Notes: generated from the sequence alone by a model not told the origin. A stretch of 64,000 bases of DNA from Longimicrobiales bacterium (GCA_958295645.1 OY282361.1:1082501-1146500); one strand, 5' to 3'. Positions 52,595 through 63,269 are shown, counted from the stretch's first letter. Numbers and translations are program-made.

Positions 52595-55500
52595 CCAGCG
52601 GCCGGGCGGGCCCGGCGGCGCTCGAACAGGTAGTAGAGTCCCGGAGTCGCCGTGAGCACCAAGAAGGTGGAGGACAGGAGGCCGCCGATCAGCGTGTAGG
52701 CCAGCGCGTTCCAGATCTTCGAGTTGGCCGTTTCGCTGAAGAGGACGAGCGGCAGCATGCCCAGGATGGTGGTCGTGGCGGTCATGAGAATGGGCCGCAC
52801 GCGCTCCACGGTGCCCCTGACGAGCGCGTCGCGAAGCTCCAGCCCCTCTTCGGCCCTGAGGTGGTTCACGTGATGCACCAGAAGGATTGCGTTGTTGACC
52901 ACGATGCCGCCCATCATGATCACGCCGATGTATGCTTCGCGCGTGAAGGGCGTGTCCAGCGCCAGGAATATGGCGAAGACCCCGATCAAGGCCATCGGCA
53001 CGGTGAGCAACACGCAGAGCGGCAACAGGAAGGATTCGAACAGCGCCGCCGTCACCATGTACACGAGCACGATCGAGACGATCAGAACCAACCGCATCTG
53101 GCTCTCTTCTTGACGGCTCCAGAAGAACGACTCCGATTTCTGAACCGTATACCCGGGCGGAACGTCCGTGAAGTCGATGACCGCGTTGTTCGTGACCTCG
53201 CCGAACTTGTACGAGCCGCGAAACTCGTAGCCCACCGTGCGCTCGTACTGCTGATCCTCGCGACGAATCGACGCCAGCACGTCCCGCGACTCGACGTCCA
53301 CCAAGTCGCCGAGGCGCACCGCATTGCCGTCGGCGTTGAGCACCAGCCTCTCGGGAAGGTCTTGCACGTCGATGTCGCGATTGCCTTCCATCTTGACCTC
53401 GTAGCGCACTTCGTCGCCGCCCATCTTGATCGTCGAGCGTCCGGCGGTACCCCGCACCGCGGAAAACACTTGGCGAGACAAGTCGTCGACCGGAAGGTTG
53501 TGAAACGCGGCCACGTCCCTGCGAACGTCCACGGCGAACTCCGAAGTCCGCTCCCTCTGGCTCCAGCCGGCCTCCGCATTGGTGTTGACGTCCCGAACCC
53601 GGGGCAGGCGCTCGAGCCGCGCGCCGATGTCCTGGGCGATGTCGCGCACCTTCTCGTAGTTGTAGCCGAGGATCTTTATTTTGAACTGGGGTGCGGATCC
53701 GCCGCCGCCATAGAAGGAGGGGCCGAACCCGTACACATGCACCTCGGCGCCCGTGAAGCCCAGCGAGAACGCGTACAACTGTTCCTTGATCTGGACAGGG
53801 ATGTTGGTGTGTTCGAGGTGTTCGGGAAACGTCACCCTCGTGTAGCTGCTCGTGCCTTGCACGTTCGAGACGAATTGCTTGACCTCGGGCATCAACCGCA
53901 ACCGGTCTTCGAAGTACCGGGTCAACTCGTCCACGCGCTCCAAGTCGGATCCGCGAGGCAGCTTGATCTGGATCGAGATGTAGGTGCTCCCGCCCCACAC
54001 GCCACCCCATGTCACGCCCTTGGCAACGTTCTTGTCGAAGTAGAATCCCGACACGCCGAGCAAGGCCGCGCCAATGAACACGACCGCCCAGGGCCTGCGC
54101 AGGCTGCGCACGACGAGCGCCCGGTAGAAGCGCTCGTAGAAGGGCGCCGAGGCAACGCTCCGAACCGAGCGGCGAGCGGGAAGCAGCCTCCGGGCCAATG
54201 CGGGAATCAGGCTGAAGGCCACGACCAGCGAGGCCATCAAGGTCATGGCCACGACGAGCGCCATCGGCAGGTAGAAGATGCGCAGTTCGTCCTGCATGTA
54301 GACGAAGGGGACGAACACGATCAGCGTGGTGACCGTGGCGGCGAGGACGGGCAACGCCACGCGGGACGAACCTTCGTGGATGGCCTCCTCGGCCAACCGG
54401 CCCTGCTGCCATCGCCTGTAGACGTTCTCGAGCACCACGATGGAGTTGTCCACGACCAGTCCGAATCCCATCGCCAAGCCCATCAGCGTGAAGATGTTCA
54501 GGGACAGGCCCGACCAGTATATGAGATTGATCGCGATGAGGACCGAGAAGGCGATCGTGCCGAAGACCACGACGGCCGAGCGAAACGAACGCAGGAACAG
54601 GAGAAGCACGCCGAAGATCACGGCCACGGACACCAAGGCGCGGTTTCGCAGACTGGAAATCTGCCTGCGGATCTGCGCGCTCTCGTCTGCGTCCAGGATC
54701 AGGCCCGTGTTGGCCGGCAACTGCAACTCGATCGATGCGATCCGCTCCTTGACCCGGTCGGCGACCCGCACCGAATTGGCGCCGATCTCCTTGGTGAGAA
54801 CCAGGCGGACGGCGGGACGGCCGTTGACCCGGTAGTGGCTGCGAAGGTCTTCGTGCGTGTCGCGAACGATGCCGACGTCGGAGACCCGCACCGTGCGCCC
54901 TCCGTTGCTCGCGAGTATGGCGTTGCGGATGTCCTGGGCCGAAGCGGCGCGGTTCTGAATGGTGACCGTCCACTCGTTGTCGCCCGCCCGCACCGCCCCC
55001 GCCTCGCGCACCAAGTCGAGGTCGCGAAGTTTGCTGGACACGGCGAAGGCCGTCACGTTGAAGGCCGACATCAAGTCTTCGTCCAGCTCCACCTCGAGGA
55101 GCCGTTCGCGCCCGCCGTAGACCCTTGTCACGGCCACGCCTTCGATGCGTCTCAGCTCCGGGACGACGTGATCGAGCAGGTATTGCCTCAGGAACTCGAG
55201 GGTGCGTGCGCCGGTGAAGGTGTACGTCAGAAACGGCTGGCGCTGCTCCTGGAGATTCGGCGGAGTGTACGGTTGCACCGTGACGCGGTCGATGCTGGGC
55301 GGGAGATCGTTTTCCTCGAGAGCGGCCAGCCGTTCGGACAAGTCGAGCCGGGCGAAGTCCATGTCGGTGTCGCGGGCGAACTGAACGTCGATCGTGGCCC
55401 GCCCTTCTTCCGAGACGGACGTGACCTTCTCGGTGCCGCGCACGAGCTGGATCGCCGCTTCCAGAGGAGAGGTCAGGAACGCTTCGACGGCCTCGGGCGA

Positions 55501-55656
55501 GGTGCCCGCCCAGCTCGCCTCCACGGTAAGGCGCGGCAGGCGCGTGTCGGGAACCAGCTCGAGCGGCAGGTTGCGAAACGCGGCCAAGCCGACCAGGGCG
55601 ACGGCCAAGTAGCCCATGGCGACGGCCACGGGGCGGCGCATGCTGGCGCGGATCAC
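52591..55656 (-). CDS. RND efflux permease, second pump of the operon
   Basis: 1021 residues from GTG 55656 overlapping the stop of the other pump gene. Typical RND architecture: first helix MRRPVAVAMGYLAVALVGLAAF, periplasmic loop, helix-4 region GFGLVVDNSIVVLENVYRR near residue 390, and second-half GGIVVNNAILLVHHVNHL. It is of standard length with no insert, unlike the paired 1129-residue pump. Two different RND proteins in one operon recall MdtB/MdtC, which form a mixed trimer; sequence divergence here is large, so a heterotrimer is only a possibility. Confidence 0.94.
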   Translation of the reverse strand: MIRASMRRPVAVAMGYLAVALVGLAAFRNLPLELVPDTRLPRLTVEASWAGTSPEAVEAFLTSPLEAAIQLVRGTEKVTSVSEEGRATIDVQFARDTDMDFARLDLSERLAALEENDLPPSIDRVTVQPYTPPNLQEQRQPFLTYTFTGARTLEFLRQYLLDHVVPELRRIEGVAVTRVYGGRERLLEVELDEDLMSAFNVTAFAVSSKLRDLDLVREAGAVRAGDNEWTVTIQNRAASAQDIRNAILASNGGRTVRVSDVGIVRDTHEDLRSHYRVNGRPAVRLVLTKEIGANSVRVADRVKERIASIELQLPANTGLILDADESAQIRRQISSLRNRALVSVAVIFGVLLLFLRSFRSAVVVFGTIAFSVLIAINLIYWSGLSLNIFTLMGLAMGFGLVVDNSIVVLENVYRRWQQGRLAEEAIHEGSSRVALPVLAATVTTLIVFVPFVYMQDELRIFYLPMALVVAMTLMASLVVAFSLIPALARRLLPARRSVRSVASAPFYERFYRALVVRSLRRPWAVVFIGAALLGVSGFYFDKNVAKGVTWGGVWGGSTYISIQIKLPRGSDLERVDELTRYFEDRLRLMPEVKQFVSNVQGTSSYTRVTFPEHLEHTNIPVQIKEQLYAFSLGFTGAEVHVYGFGPSFYGGGGSAPQFKIKILGYNYEKVRDIAQDIGARLERLPRVRDVNTNAEAGWSQRERTSEFAVDVRRDVAAFHNLPVDDLSRQVFSAVRGTAGRSTIKMGGDEVRYEVKMEGNRDIDVQDLPERLVLNADGNAVRLGDLVDVESRDVLASIRREDQQYERTVGYEFRGSYKFGEVTNNAVIDFTDVPPGYTVQKSESFFWSRQEESQMRLVLIVSIVLVYMVTAALFESFLLPLCVLLTVPMALIGVFAIFLALDTPFTREAYIGVIMMGGIVVNNAILLVHHVNHLRAEEGLELRDALVRGTVERVRPILMTATTTILGMLPLVLFSETANSKIWNALAYTLIGGLLSSTFLVLTATPGLYYLFERRRARPAAG

Positions 55657-58600
55657 GAGACGGCCCCTTCCGTCGAGGCGAAGCCGGCGGGGACGGGTTG
55701 CTTGCGCCGGCCCGGCAGCAGGTTGCGAAGATCCTCCAAGACGGCGTAGGTGACGGGCACCACGACGAGCGTGAGCGCCGTGGCAACGACCAGTCCTCCA
55801 ATGACCGCCACCGCCATCGGCGCCCTCAGGTCGGCGCCGCGGCCGATGCCCAGCGCCATCGGCGCCAGTCCCAGCACCGTCGTGACGGTCGTCATCACGA
55901 TGGGCCTGAGCCGAACTTCGCCCGCTTCGAGAATCGCGTCTCGCATGGTGGCGCCCCGGCCGCGCGCTTGGTTGATGAAGTCCACTTTGACGATCGCGTC
56001 GTTGACGACGATGCCCACGAGGATCACCACGCCGATCAGGCTCATCGTGTTCATCCCTTCGCCGGCCAGGGCGAGAGCCAGAATCGCGCCGACCAGAGCC
56101 AACGGGACGGCCGTCAAGATCGTGAACGGATGGACGAAGGATTCGAACTGCGCCGCCAGGATCATGTAGACCAGCAGCAACGCGAGCGCGAAGGCGAAGG
56201 TCAGGTCTCTGAAGGACTTCCGCATTTCCTCGTTCTCGCCGCCGACTTCGGTGCGCACCCCGGCCGGAGGTTGGAGACCGGCGAGCGCCCCGTCCACCGC
56301 GACGATGGCGGCTCCCAGTCCGCCAGAAGCCACGTCGGCGTACACCGTGACCACTCTTCCCTGCTCCTCGCGCCGGATCTCGGCCGGCCCAACCGTCTCG
56401 CGCACGTCCACCAGCTCGTTCAACGGCACCCGGTTGACGCGGAGGAGCTCGAGCGTGGCGGGATCGTAGCGAAGCGAATCCGGGAGCCGCACCATCACCG
56501 CGATCTTGCGGTCGAAGTCCACGAAGCTGGTGGCGAGGTCGCCGCGCATGGAGGTCGCGATGACTTCGGCGACCAAGCGGGGTTCGATCTGGTAGCGGGC
56601 GGCCGCCTCCCGGTCGATGCTGATCTGGTATTGGGGTTGCCCGCGTTCCGAACCGATGCGGACGTTCCTGATCTCGGGAAGGCCGCTGGCGAGTCGGCGC
56701 TCGACGTCCTCGGCAAAGCCGTAGGCGCTCTCCAGGTCCTCGGACAGGAGACGAACCGCGATGTCGGCCTCGGTGCCGCCGAGCATCTGTCCGAGGGCCG
56801 TGGCCTGGCCCGTCTCGAACGAAAGGGAGCCCTCGGGGAAGCCGGAGGCCTCGGTGCGCGCTCTCTCCAGCACGCTCTCGGTGTCCGCGCGTTCGTCCAG
56901 CCGCACCTGGAGAACGGCGGTGTTGACGCCGGCGGCTTCTTCCTGTCCTCCGCCCGCCTGCACGTCGCGGCCGATGCGGCTGAAGACGGCGTCCACGCTT
57001 GGATCGTCGAGCAACGCTCGTTCCAGGCCGGCCACCGCGTTCCCCGTCGCTTCGAGCGACGTGCCCTCGGGCAGGTCGACTCGAATGGAGAAACTGCCCT
57101 GATCTACGTCCGGAAGCAGGTCGGTCTCCAAAGCCGAAGCCAGCAGGAGCGCGCCCGCCAAGGCGCCGCCGGCAACCCCCAAGACCCTGCCGCGGTGGTC
57201 GAGTGCGCGCGCGAGCAGGCCGTGATACCAAGTCGCGAAGGCTCCGAAGAGGCGATCGAACACCTGGAACACGGGCGAGAACACCCTGCGGAGCGCGTCG
57301 CTCGCCAAGGCGACCCAAAACGCGAGCAGCTGGCGCAGAACCGATCCCAGGAAGCCGACCAGCCGGAACGGCGCCTTCAGCGCCCAGGCGAGGGCGAACC
57401 CGGCCCTCCGCCAGAGCCCCTTGGGCGCCTCGGGAGCAGGCGGCGCCACCGCCGGACTCGTGCGGGCGCCGCCGAGGTTGCCCGCCATCGTCGGCAGCAG
57501 CGTGAGGGCCACCAGCAAGCTGGCCAGCAGCGAGAACGCCACCGCCAAGGACAGAGAGCTGAACAACTCGCCCGCCACTCCCTCGACGTAGATGATCGGG
57601 CCGAAGACCGAGATCGTGGTGAGCGTGGAGGCCGTGATCGCCCCCTGCACCTCTTCGGCGCCCTTGGCCGCGGCCTCCAGCCGACCGGCCCCCGCCTGCC
57701 TGTGCCGGAAGATGTTTTCAAGCACGATGATGGAGTTGTCCACGAGCATGCCGACGCCGAGCGCGAGTCCGCCCAGGCTCATGATGTTCAGCGAGACGCC
57801 GAACGCGTCCATGAGCGCGAAAGTGCCGATGACCGACACCGGAATGGCCAGCGACACGGCGACGGGATAGCGCGGGTCGCGCAGGAAGAAGAACAGCACC
57901 ACGAAGGCCAGGAGTCCCCCTAGCACGAGCGCCTGAACCACGTTGCTGATGGAGTCCGAGATGAACTGCGCCTGGTTGGACGCGATCTCCACCGAGAACT
58001 CCGGGTATTGCTCGGCCAGCAAGTCCAGCGTGCTCTGGACGTCCTCGGAGACGGCCACGGTGTTGGCGCCCGGTTCCTTGTACACGAGCACGCCCACCGA
58101 CTCCAGCCCGTCGTAGCGGGCCAGCGCCTCCCGCTCGGCGAACCCGTCCACCACCTCGGCCACGTCGGACAGGCGAACCAAGTGGTACGGCGTCACCTCC
58201 TGTTCCGCGCCGGGCGCCGGGTCCGCGGCGGGCTGCTGGCCGCCGGGGGCGCCTTGGCCCGCCCCGCCCTTGCGCGCCACCACGACGTGGCGGATCTCCT
58301 CCACGGTCTGGAACTCGCCGAGCGTGCGCAGCGGATAGCGGTAGCGGCCCTGCAGAACCGTGCCCCCCGGCGAAGAGTAGTTGGCCCGCTCGAGCGCGGT
58401 GGACAACTCTGCCAGAGTGACGCCGTAGGTGTCCAGCAGAACCGGATCGACGTCGACGTGGATCTCGCGATCCAGGCCGCCGGTCACGGTCGCCTGGGCG
58501 ACGCCGTCGAGCTGCTCCAGCCGGCGCCGGAAGATGGTCTCGGCGATCTCCTTGTTGCGAAGGAGGTCGTCCTCCTGCGTCTGGGAGGAGGCGCCTCCGC

Positions 58601-59042
58601 CGTCCGCCCGCGCCACGGAGATGGTAAGGATCGGCTCGGACTGCGGGTCGACGCGCAGGATGTTGGGCCGCTCCGAGGTCTCGGGCAGCACGTCGCGGAT
58701 GTTGTCCAGACGCTCGCGGACGTTCAGCGTGGCGAAGTCCATGTCCGTGCCCCAGGCGAAGCGCAGCGTCACGAGACTCACGCCTTCCTGGGAAACCGAC
58801 GTCACCTTCTCCACCCCGGGGACCGCCGCCGCTTGAGCTTCGACGGGTTCTGTGACCAGCCGCTCGACCTCGGCAGGCGCCACGTCGGGATACGCCGTAT
58901 GCACGACGAGGCGGGGGAAGCTCACGTCGGGCAACAGGTTGATCGGCAGACGCGTGTACGAAATGACGCCGAGGAGCGCCACGGCCAGTACGAGCATGGC
59001 GACAGCTACGGGCCGCCGCACGCACGTCCGGGAGATGGACAC
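55653..59042 (-). CDS. RND efflux permease, first pump of the operon
   Basis: 1129 residues from GTG 59042, three bases after the channel gene stop. First helix VRRPVAVAMLVLAVALLGVI; proton-relay region LGVGMLVDNSIIVLENIF near residue 440; second-half GIVVNDAIVKVDFINQARGRGA. Two inserts relative to AcrB: a Gly/Pro/Gln-rich stretch near residue 260 (GAGQGAPGGQQPAADPA) and about 80 residues between the halves with two or three amphipathic or membrane segments (GLWRRAGFALAWALKAPF onward). Substrate unknown. Confidence 0.94.
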   Translation of the reverse strand: MSISRTCVRRPVAVAMLVLAVALLGVISYTRLPINLLPDVSFPRLVVHTAYPDVAPAEVERLVTEPVEAQAAAVPGVEKVTSVSQEGVSLVTLRFAWGTDMDFATLNVRERLDNIRDVLPETSERPNILRVDPQSEPILTISVARADGGGASSQTQEDDLLRNKEIAETIFRRRLEQLDGVAQATVTGGLDREIHVDVDPVLLDTYGVTLAELSTALERANYSSPGGTVLQGRYRYPLRTLGEFQTVEEIRHVVVARKGGAGQGAPGGQQPAADPAPGAEQEVTPYHLVRLSDVAEVVDGFAEREALARYDGLESVGVLVYKEPGANTVAVSEDVQSTLDLLAEQYPEFSVEIASNQAQFISDSISNVVQALVLGGLLAFVVLFFFLRDPRYPVAVSLAIPVSVIGTFALMDAFGVSLNIMSLGGLALGVGMLVDNSIIVLENIFRHRQAGAGRLEAAAKGAEEVQGAITASTLTTISVFGPIIYVEGVAGELFSSLSLAVAFSLLASLLVALTLLPTMAGNLGGARTSPAVAPPAPEAPKGLWRRAGFALAWALKAPFRLVGFLGSVLRQLLAFWVALASDALRRVFSPVFQVFDRLFGAFATWYHGLLARALDHRGRVLGVAGGALAGALLLASALETDLLPDVDQGSFSIRVDLPEGTSLEATGNAVAGLERALLDDPSVDAVFSRIGRDVQAGGGQEEAAGVNTAVLQVRLDERADTESVLERARTEASGFPEGSLSFETGQATALGQMLGGTEADIAVRLLSEDLESAYGFAEDVERRLASGLPEIRNVRIGSERGQPQYQISIDREAAARYQIEPRLVAEVIATSMRGDLATSFVDFDRKIAVMVRLPDSLRYDPATLELLRVNRVPLNELVDVRETVGPAEIRREEQGRVVTVYADVASGGLGAAIVAVDGALAGLQPPAGVRTEVGGENEEMRKSFRDLTFAFALALLLVYMILAAQFESFVHPFTILTAVPLALVGAILALALAGEGMNTMSLIGVVILVGIVVNDAIVKVDFINQARGRGATMRDAILEAGEVRLRPIVMTTVTTVLGLAPMALGIGRGADLRAPMAVAVIGGLVVATALTLVVVPVTYAVLEDLRNLLPGRRKQPVPAGFASTEGAVS

Positions 59043-59045
59043 AGG

Positions 59046-60557
59046 TCAGTTCCGCAGGCCGCCGGGAGACGGGTCGTCGGGAGACGGGTCGCCGCCGAGC
59101 AACCCCGCGGCCTCGTAGAGGGCCACCAGAACGGTCGCGAACTCGTAGCTTTGGTCCACCGAATCGCGAAGCGCCGAGGCTCGCTCGCGAATGGCGGCCC
59201 TGAGCTCCTCGACGCTCTTCACCGCCAACTCGTATTCCTCGCGCACGATGTCGAGCCGCTGGCCGGCAATCTCCAGCCGCCTCGCGCGTTCCGTCGCCCC
59301 CTGCCAAGCAGCTTCCAAGTCCACGAAGAATCCGCGGATCTCGCGCTCCGTCTCCAACTCCGTTTGACGGATCGTCTCCGTCGCGTTCCTCACTTCGACT
59401 TCGGCCTGCGCGATGGCGAAAGAAGTCTCGAATCGCTGGAAGACCGGGATGGACACGTTCAGCGAACCGCCGCCGGCCATGTCTTTCGGATTCAGATTGA
59501 ATAGGGCTCCGTTGTTCGACGCAAAAATGCTCCGGCGAACGGAGCCGCTCAGCGAGATCGTCGGCCAGCGTCCCGCCCTGCTGCTCTTCAGAGAAGCCCG
59601 CTGCACCGCCAGCGTGGCCCGCGCCTCGACGACCCGCGGGTTCGCTTCCAACGCGTGCGCCACGATGTCGCCGACATTCAGTTCGGCCGGGTCGAACACC
59701 TCGGGAGCGGTGCCGTCCACGTCGATCTCGGCAAGCGCCGGGTCCCCGATGTTGCTTCGGAGCGCGAGGAGGCTCTTGTCGAAGGTCGTCCGGGCCTGGT
59801 TCACCGCCGTGCGTTGCGTCTCCAGATCCAGTTCGGCGGCCAACACGTCGGAGCGGCCGATGGCGGCGAGGTCGAATCGTCGCCGGGTGAGTTCCGCGTC
59901 GCCCTCGCGCTCGGCCAGCAACTGTTCCTCGACGACCAGTCTGGCCTTCTGGCGTTGGGCGGCAAGGAAGTTGCGCCTGACTTCGGCCATGACTCGGTTG
60001 AGTTCGCGTTCGCCGCCGCGGCGCGACACGTCGGCCTGGGCTCGGGCCTGTCCGATCGCGTGAAACCGCCGTCCTCCCCGGAAGAGATCGATCGACAGCG
60101 AAATGCCTTGGCTCGCGTCGGAGGAGGTCACGGTCTTCGTCACCTCGCGCTCAATCGGATTGCCGAAGTTGTCGAATGCGCTGGAACGCCTGCTGAAGCT
60201 GTGGCCGGTGCCGTAGCTCAGGTTGAGGTTCGGGAGAAAGGCGCCCCAGGCCTGACGCGCCTGGGGGCCCGCCAAACCAATGCGGTTCAGGGCTTGCCGG
60301 TACTGCGGATTGTGTTCGGCGGCCCGCTTCAGCGCCTCGTCGAGGGTCAGCACGACCGTCTCCCGAGCGGAGGCGCCGACCTCTTGTGCTGCCGCCCCGG
60401 TCTCTTGAGCAGGGGTGCCGCTTGCCGCAACGGGGAGGACGGGCAGGCAGGCCGCAATCGCAAGCAACGGCAACCAGCCGTTCGGCGGCCTGCGCCGGGA
60501 GCGCCGTCTCGTCCGGACGACGGTGTTGCGCCGGTTGCCGGGGGCGGGTGCGTTCAC
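59046..60557 (-). CDS. TolC-family outer-membrane channel
   Basis: 503 residues from GTG 60557, overlapping the adaptor stop (GTGA). A basic Arg-rich n-region precedes the signal (GWLPLLAIAACLPVLPVAASG). Two TolC repeats follow, starting at VLTLDEALKRAAEHNPQYRQAL near residue 68 and the second at VGDIVAHALEANPRVVEARA near 285. Typical turn segments are PNLNLSYGTGHSF and IPVFQRFETSFAI. It provides the outer-membrane duct for the two pumps downstream. Confidence 0.93.
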   Translation of the reverse strand: MNAPAPGNRRNTVVRTRRRSRRRPPNGWLPLLAIAACLPVLPVAASGTPAQETGAAAQEVGASARETVVLTLDEALKRAAEHNPQYRQALNRIGLAGPQARQAWGAFLPNLNLSYGTGHSFSRRSSAFDNFGNPIEREVTKTVTSSDASQGISLSIDLFRGGRRFHAIGQARAQADVSRRGGERELNRVMAEVRRNFLAAQRQKARLVVEEQLLAEREGDAELTRRRFDLAAIGRSDVLAAELDLETQRTAVNQARTTFDKSLLALRSNIGDPALAEIDVDGTAPEVFDPAELNVGDIVAHALEANPRVVEARATLAVQRASLKSSRAGRWPTISLSGSVRRSIFASNNGALFNLNPKDMAGGGSLNVSIPVFQRFETSFAIAQAEVEVRNATETIRQTELETEREIRGFFVDLEAAWQGATERARRLEIAGQRLDIVREEYELAVKSVEELRAAIRERASALRDSVDQSYEFATVLVALYEAAGLLGGDPSPDDPSPGGLRN

Positions 60558-61732
60558 CGGGTCGGCCTCCCGCCCTCGGCCGCGACATCGTCGACCAGCG
60601 TGACCGCCGCGTCGTGAATCAAGTAGAAGTGGCCGTCCACCAGCACGATCTCCCCCGGCTCGACCCAACCGTCCTCGGGCCCCTCTTCGAGAAGTTCGAC
60701 GAACTCCTTGTTCTGGAGCCCCGGGTTGACGTACCGCCACTTGGCCCGCCCATCCTCCAGGACGAACAGCATGTTGCGGCGGCGCTTCTCCAGGAGAGCC
60801 TGCCTCGGGACAAGGATCCGGTTCGGGTAATGCTGCGCTTGGAGCGTGCAGTCGGCGTACATCCCCGGCTTGATCCTGCCGTTCGGATTCGGCAAGTAGA
60901 CCGTGACGCGCGCCGTCCCCGTCTCCGGATTGACGATCGGGTTGATGCTTGCGATCACTCCCTCGAACGTCGTGTCCGGGAGGGCGGCGAACACCAGCGA
61001 GGCGGCCCGTCCCTCGGCGAGGTGCGGGACTTGGGTGCCCAGCACCTGCACCTGAACCTTGATCGGGTTCAGATCCACGACGGTCAGCACTTCCTCTCCC
61101 TCCGAGACGTACTGGCCGGGCACGACCTTGAGATCGGCGACCCGCCCGTCGAAGGGAGCGCGGACGGTCGTCTGCTCCAGCTTCAGCACGGCGCGCCGGT
61201 GGTCGGCCCGGGCTTGGTCGAGCCCCGTCACGGATCGAGCCAGGCGGGCCCGCTCCGCGCGCGCCTCCTCGTCCAGCTCGTCGTCCGTCAAGGTTCTGGC
61301 CCGAAAGTCCACCTCCGCCTTGCGAAGGGCCGCGGCCTTCGCATCGACGTCCAAAGCGTACTCGGTCGTGTCGATCTGGACCATCGCCGCGCCTTCGCGC
61401 ACACGATCGTTCTCCACGACGTCCACCGAGGTCACGACGCCTGCGGCGCGCGCCTTCAGCTTCGACTGCGCCCTCGCCTCCGACACGCCGCGGGCGTCGA
61501 AGGATATCCAGAGCGTGTCGAGCACGGCCGCGGCTCCCGAAACGGGCAGGGGCACCTCGGTCGAGAACTGGGCCTGGACGGACTCGACGGCCGCGGCGTG
61601 CTCGCCCGGCTCGTCGCCTTGGCCCTCCTCGCCCGCGTCCGCCGGCATGTTCCGCCAGTAGAATCCGGCCGCGACGGCGGCCAGGACCAGCACGACAGTC
61701 AGACCGCCGAGAGCCTTTCGTGAGAGCGCCAT
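60554..61732 (-). CDS. Efflux RND periplasmic adaptor subunit
   Basis: 392 residues; N-terminal membrane anchor or signal ALGGLTVVLVLAAVAAGFYW. Lipoyl half motifs are seen in LKARAAGVVTSVDVVENDRV near 92 and TTVRAPFDGRVADLKVVPGQ near 187, with a helical hairpin between. A barrel domain follows (NPIVNPETGTARVTVYLPNP) with GMYADCTLQA near 290. The ATG has GGGGAG nine bases upstream. It is the first gene of the adaptor-channel-pump-pump-gltX operon. Confidence 0.94.
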   Translation of the reverse strand: MALSRKALGGLTVVLVLAAVAAGFYWRNMPADAGEEGQGDEPGEHAAAVESVQAQFSTEVPLPVSGAAAVLDTLWISFDARGVSEARAQSKLKARAAGVVTSVDVVENDRVREGAAMVQIDTTEYALDVDAKAAALRKAEVDFRARTLTDDELDEEARAERARLARSVTGLDQARADHRRAVLKLEQTTVRAPFDGRVADLKVVPGQYVSEGEEVLTVVDLNPIKVQVQVLGTQVPHLAEGRAASLVFAALPDTTFEGVIASINPIVNPETGTARVTVYLPNPNGRIKPGMYADCTLQAQHYPNRILVPRQALLEKRRRNMLFVLEDGRAKWRYVNPGLQNKEFVELLEEGPEDGWVEPGEIVLVDGHFYLIHDAAVTLVDDVAAEGGRPTR

Positions 61733-61990
61733 GGGTCGAACTCCCCTTCCGATGATGGACTTGGAGACTGCCTGCCAGCCTAGTGGGATTCGGCCTACCG
61801 GCGGCGCCGTCCGCGGAGGGCGGATCGCGACGGGCCAAACGTCAGGCTATTTAGCATAGCATGCTTCCGAGTGTTTTGTTACGGCCTGGGCCGTTCGCAT
61901 GTCGCTTTGGGACGGCGCATCCGGGCTTTCCGGCAAACCCTGGACGGCCTGGGCGCGACTTTGTCGGTGGCCCGAGCGTCTCGCGGTCTG
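61733..61990. other. Intergenic region upstream of the second efflux operon
   Basis: About 260 bases without a supported gene. On the minus strand an extended -10, TGCTATGCT (61861-61853, hexamer TATGCT at 61858-61853), is a plausible promoter for the efflux operon, though no good -35 is seen. The 11-base sequence ACGGCCTGGGC occurs twice (near 61885 and 61950). No T-rich terminator for ispG was found. Confidence 0.4.
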
Positions 61991-63262
61991 CTACGCGGCA
62001 GATCCGCCGAACTTCCGGGCCACGTAGTCGTCCAGAATGCGCTTGAAGTCCTCCACGATGCCGTCGCCCTTGAGCGTGCGAAAATGCGCGCCGTCCACGT
62101 ACACGGGGGCCTTGGGATCTTCGAAGGCGCCCGGCAGCGAGATGCCTAGGTCGGCGTGCCGGGACTCGCCGGGTCCGTTGACCACGCACCCCATCACGGC
62201 AACCTTCAGGTCTTCCACGCCCGGGGCGCTGCGCTTCCAGGCCGGCATCCGTTCGCGGACGTACGACTGGATGTCTTCGGTCATCTCTTGAAAGAACGTG
62301 CTCGTCGTCCGGCCGCAGCCCGGACAGGCCGTGACCTGCGGCTCGAAGCTGCGCATCTCCAGCGACTGGAGGATCTGCTGCGCCACCCGCACTTCTTCGG
62401 TGCGGTCTCCGCCGGGGCGGGGCGTGAGCGAGACCCGGATGGTGTCGCCGATGCCGTCCAGGAGCAACGGAGCGAGGGCGGCGGCCGTGGCCACGATCCC
62501 CTTGGCGCCCATTCCCGCTTCCGTCAGTCCGAGGTGCAGGGGGTGGCTGGTGAGCGGAGCGAGCTGCCGGTACACGGCGACGAGGTCCCGTACGCCGGAG
62601 ACCTTGGCGCTCAGCAGTATGCGGTTCGGAGGCAGTCCGGCGTTCACTGCGAAGGCCGCCGACCGCACGGCGCTCTCGATCATCGCGTCGCGCAGCACTT
62701 CGCTCGCGTCCTTCGGGTCGGCACGCTTGGCGTTCTGATCCATGAGCTCGGTCAGCAGCCTCTGGTCCAGCGAGCCCCAGTTCACGCCGATGCGCACGGC
62801 CTTGCCGTTGTCGGCGGCGATTCGGACGATGGTCTGGAAGTTTTCGTCGCGTCGGCTCGTGCCGACGTTGCCGGGGTTGATGCGGTACTTGGCAAGCAGC
62901 TGGGCCGCTTCGGGGAATTCCCGCAACAGGACGTGGCCGTTGTAGTGGAAGTCGCCGACGATCGGGACCGAGCAACCCAGGTCGCCCAAGCGGCTGAAGA
63001 GTTCCGGCACGGCTGCGGCGGCCTGCTTGTTGTTCACCGTGATCCGCACGATCTCGCTGCCCGCGTCGGCAAGCGCCTTGACCTGCCCGGCGGTCGCGGC
63101 GGGATCGGCCGTGTCGGTGTTGGTCATCGACTGCACCACGACGGGGTTGCAGCCGCCGACCTTGACGCCGCCGACGTCCGCCTCGAGTGTGCGGGTGGTG
63201 GTTGTCAAGACCTGTGCCCTTGCGTCGCAGTCTTCAGTGGGATGGCTTGGGCCGTCGGCCAC
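61991..63262 (-). CDS. ispG: 4-hydroxy-3-methylbut-2-enyl diphosphate synthase (flavodoxin/ferredoxin)
   Basis: 423 residues as read from GTG 63262; a TTG at 63208 with AAGGG upstream gives 405 residues and starts nearer the conserved [22 protein letters not shown]. The cluster cysteines are in [14 protein letters not shown] near 318 and [11 protein letters not shown] near 360; family segments YRINPGNVG and [10 protein letters not shown] are present. It converts MEcPP to HMBPP in the MEP isoprenoid pathway using a 4Fe-4S cluster. The longer start would leave only seven bases to the upstream tRNA-Ser. Confidence 0.96.
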   Translation of the reverse strand: MADGPSHPTEDCDARAQVLTTTTRTLEADVGGVKVGGCNPVVVQSMTNTDTADPAATAGQVKALADAGSEIVRITVNNKQAAAAVPELFSRLGDLGCSVPIVGDFHYNGHVLLREFPEAAQLLAKYRINPGNVGTSRRDENFQTIVRIAADNGKAVRIGVNWGSLDQRLLTELMDQNAKRADPKDASEVLRDAMIESAVRSAAFAVNAGLPPNRILLSAKVSGVRDLVAVYRQLAPLTSHPLHLGLTEAGMGAKGIVATAAALAPLLLDGIGDTIRVSLTPRPGGDRTEEVRVAQQILQSLEMRSFEPQVTACPGCGRTTSTFFQEMTEDIQSYVRERMPAWKRSAPGVEDLKVAVMGCVVNGPGESRHADLGISLPGAFEDPKAPVYVDGAHFRTLKGDGIVEDFKRILDDYVARKFGGSAA

Positions 63263-63269
63263 GTGGCCA

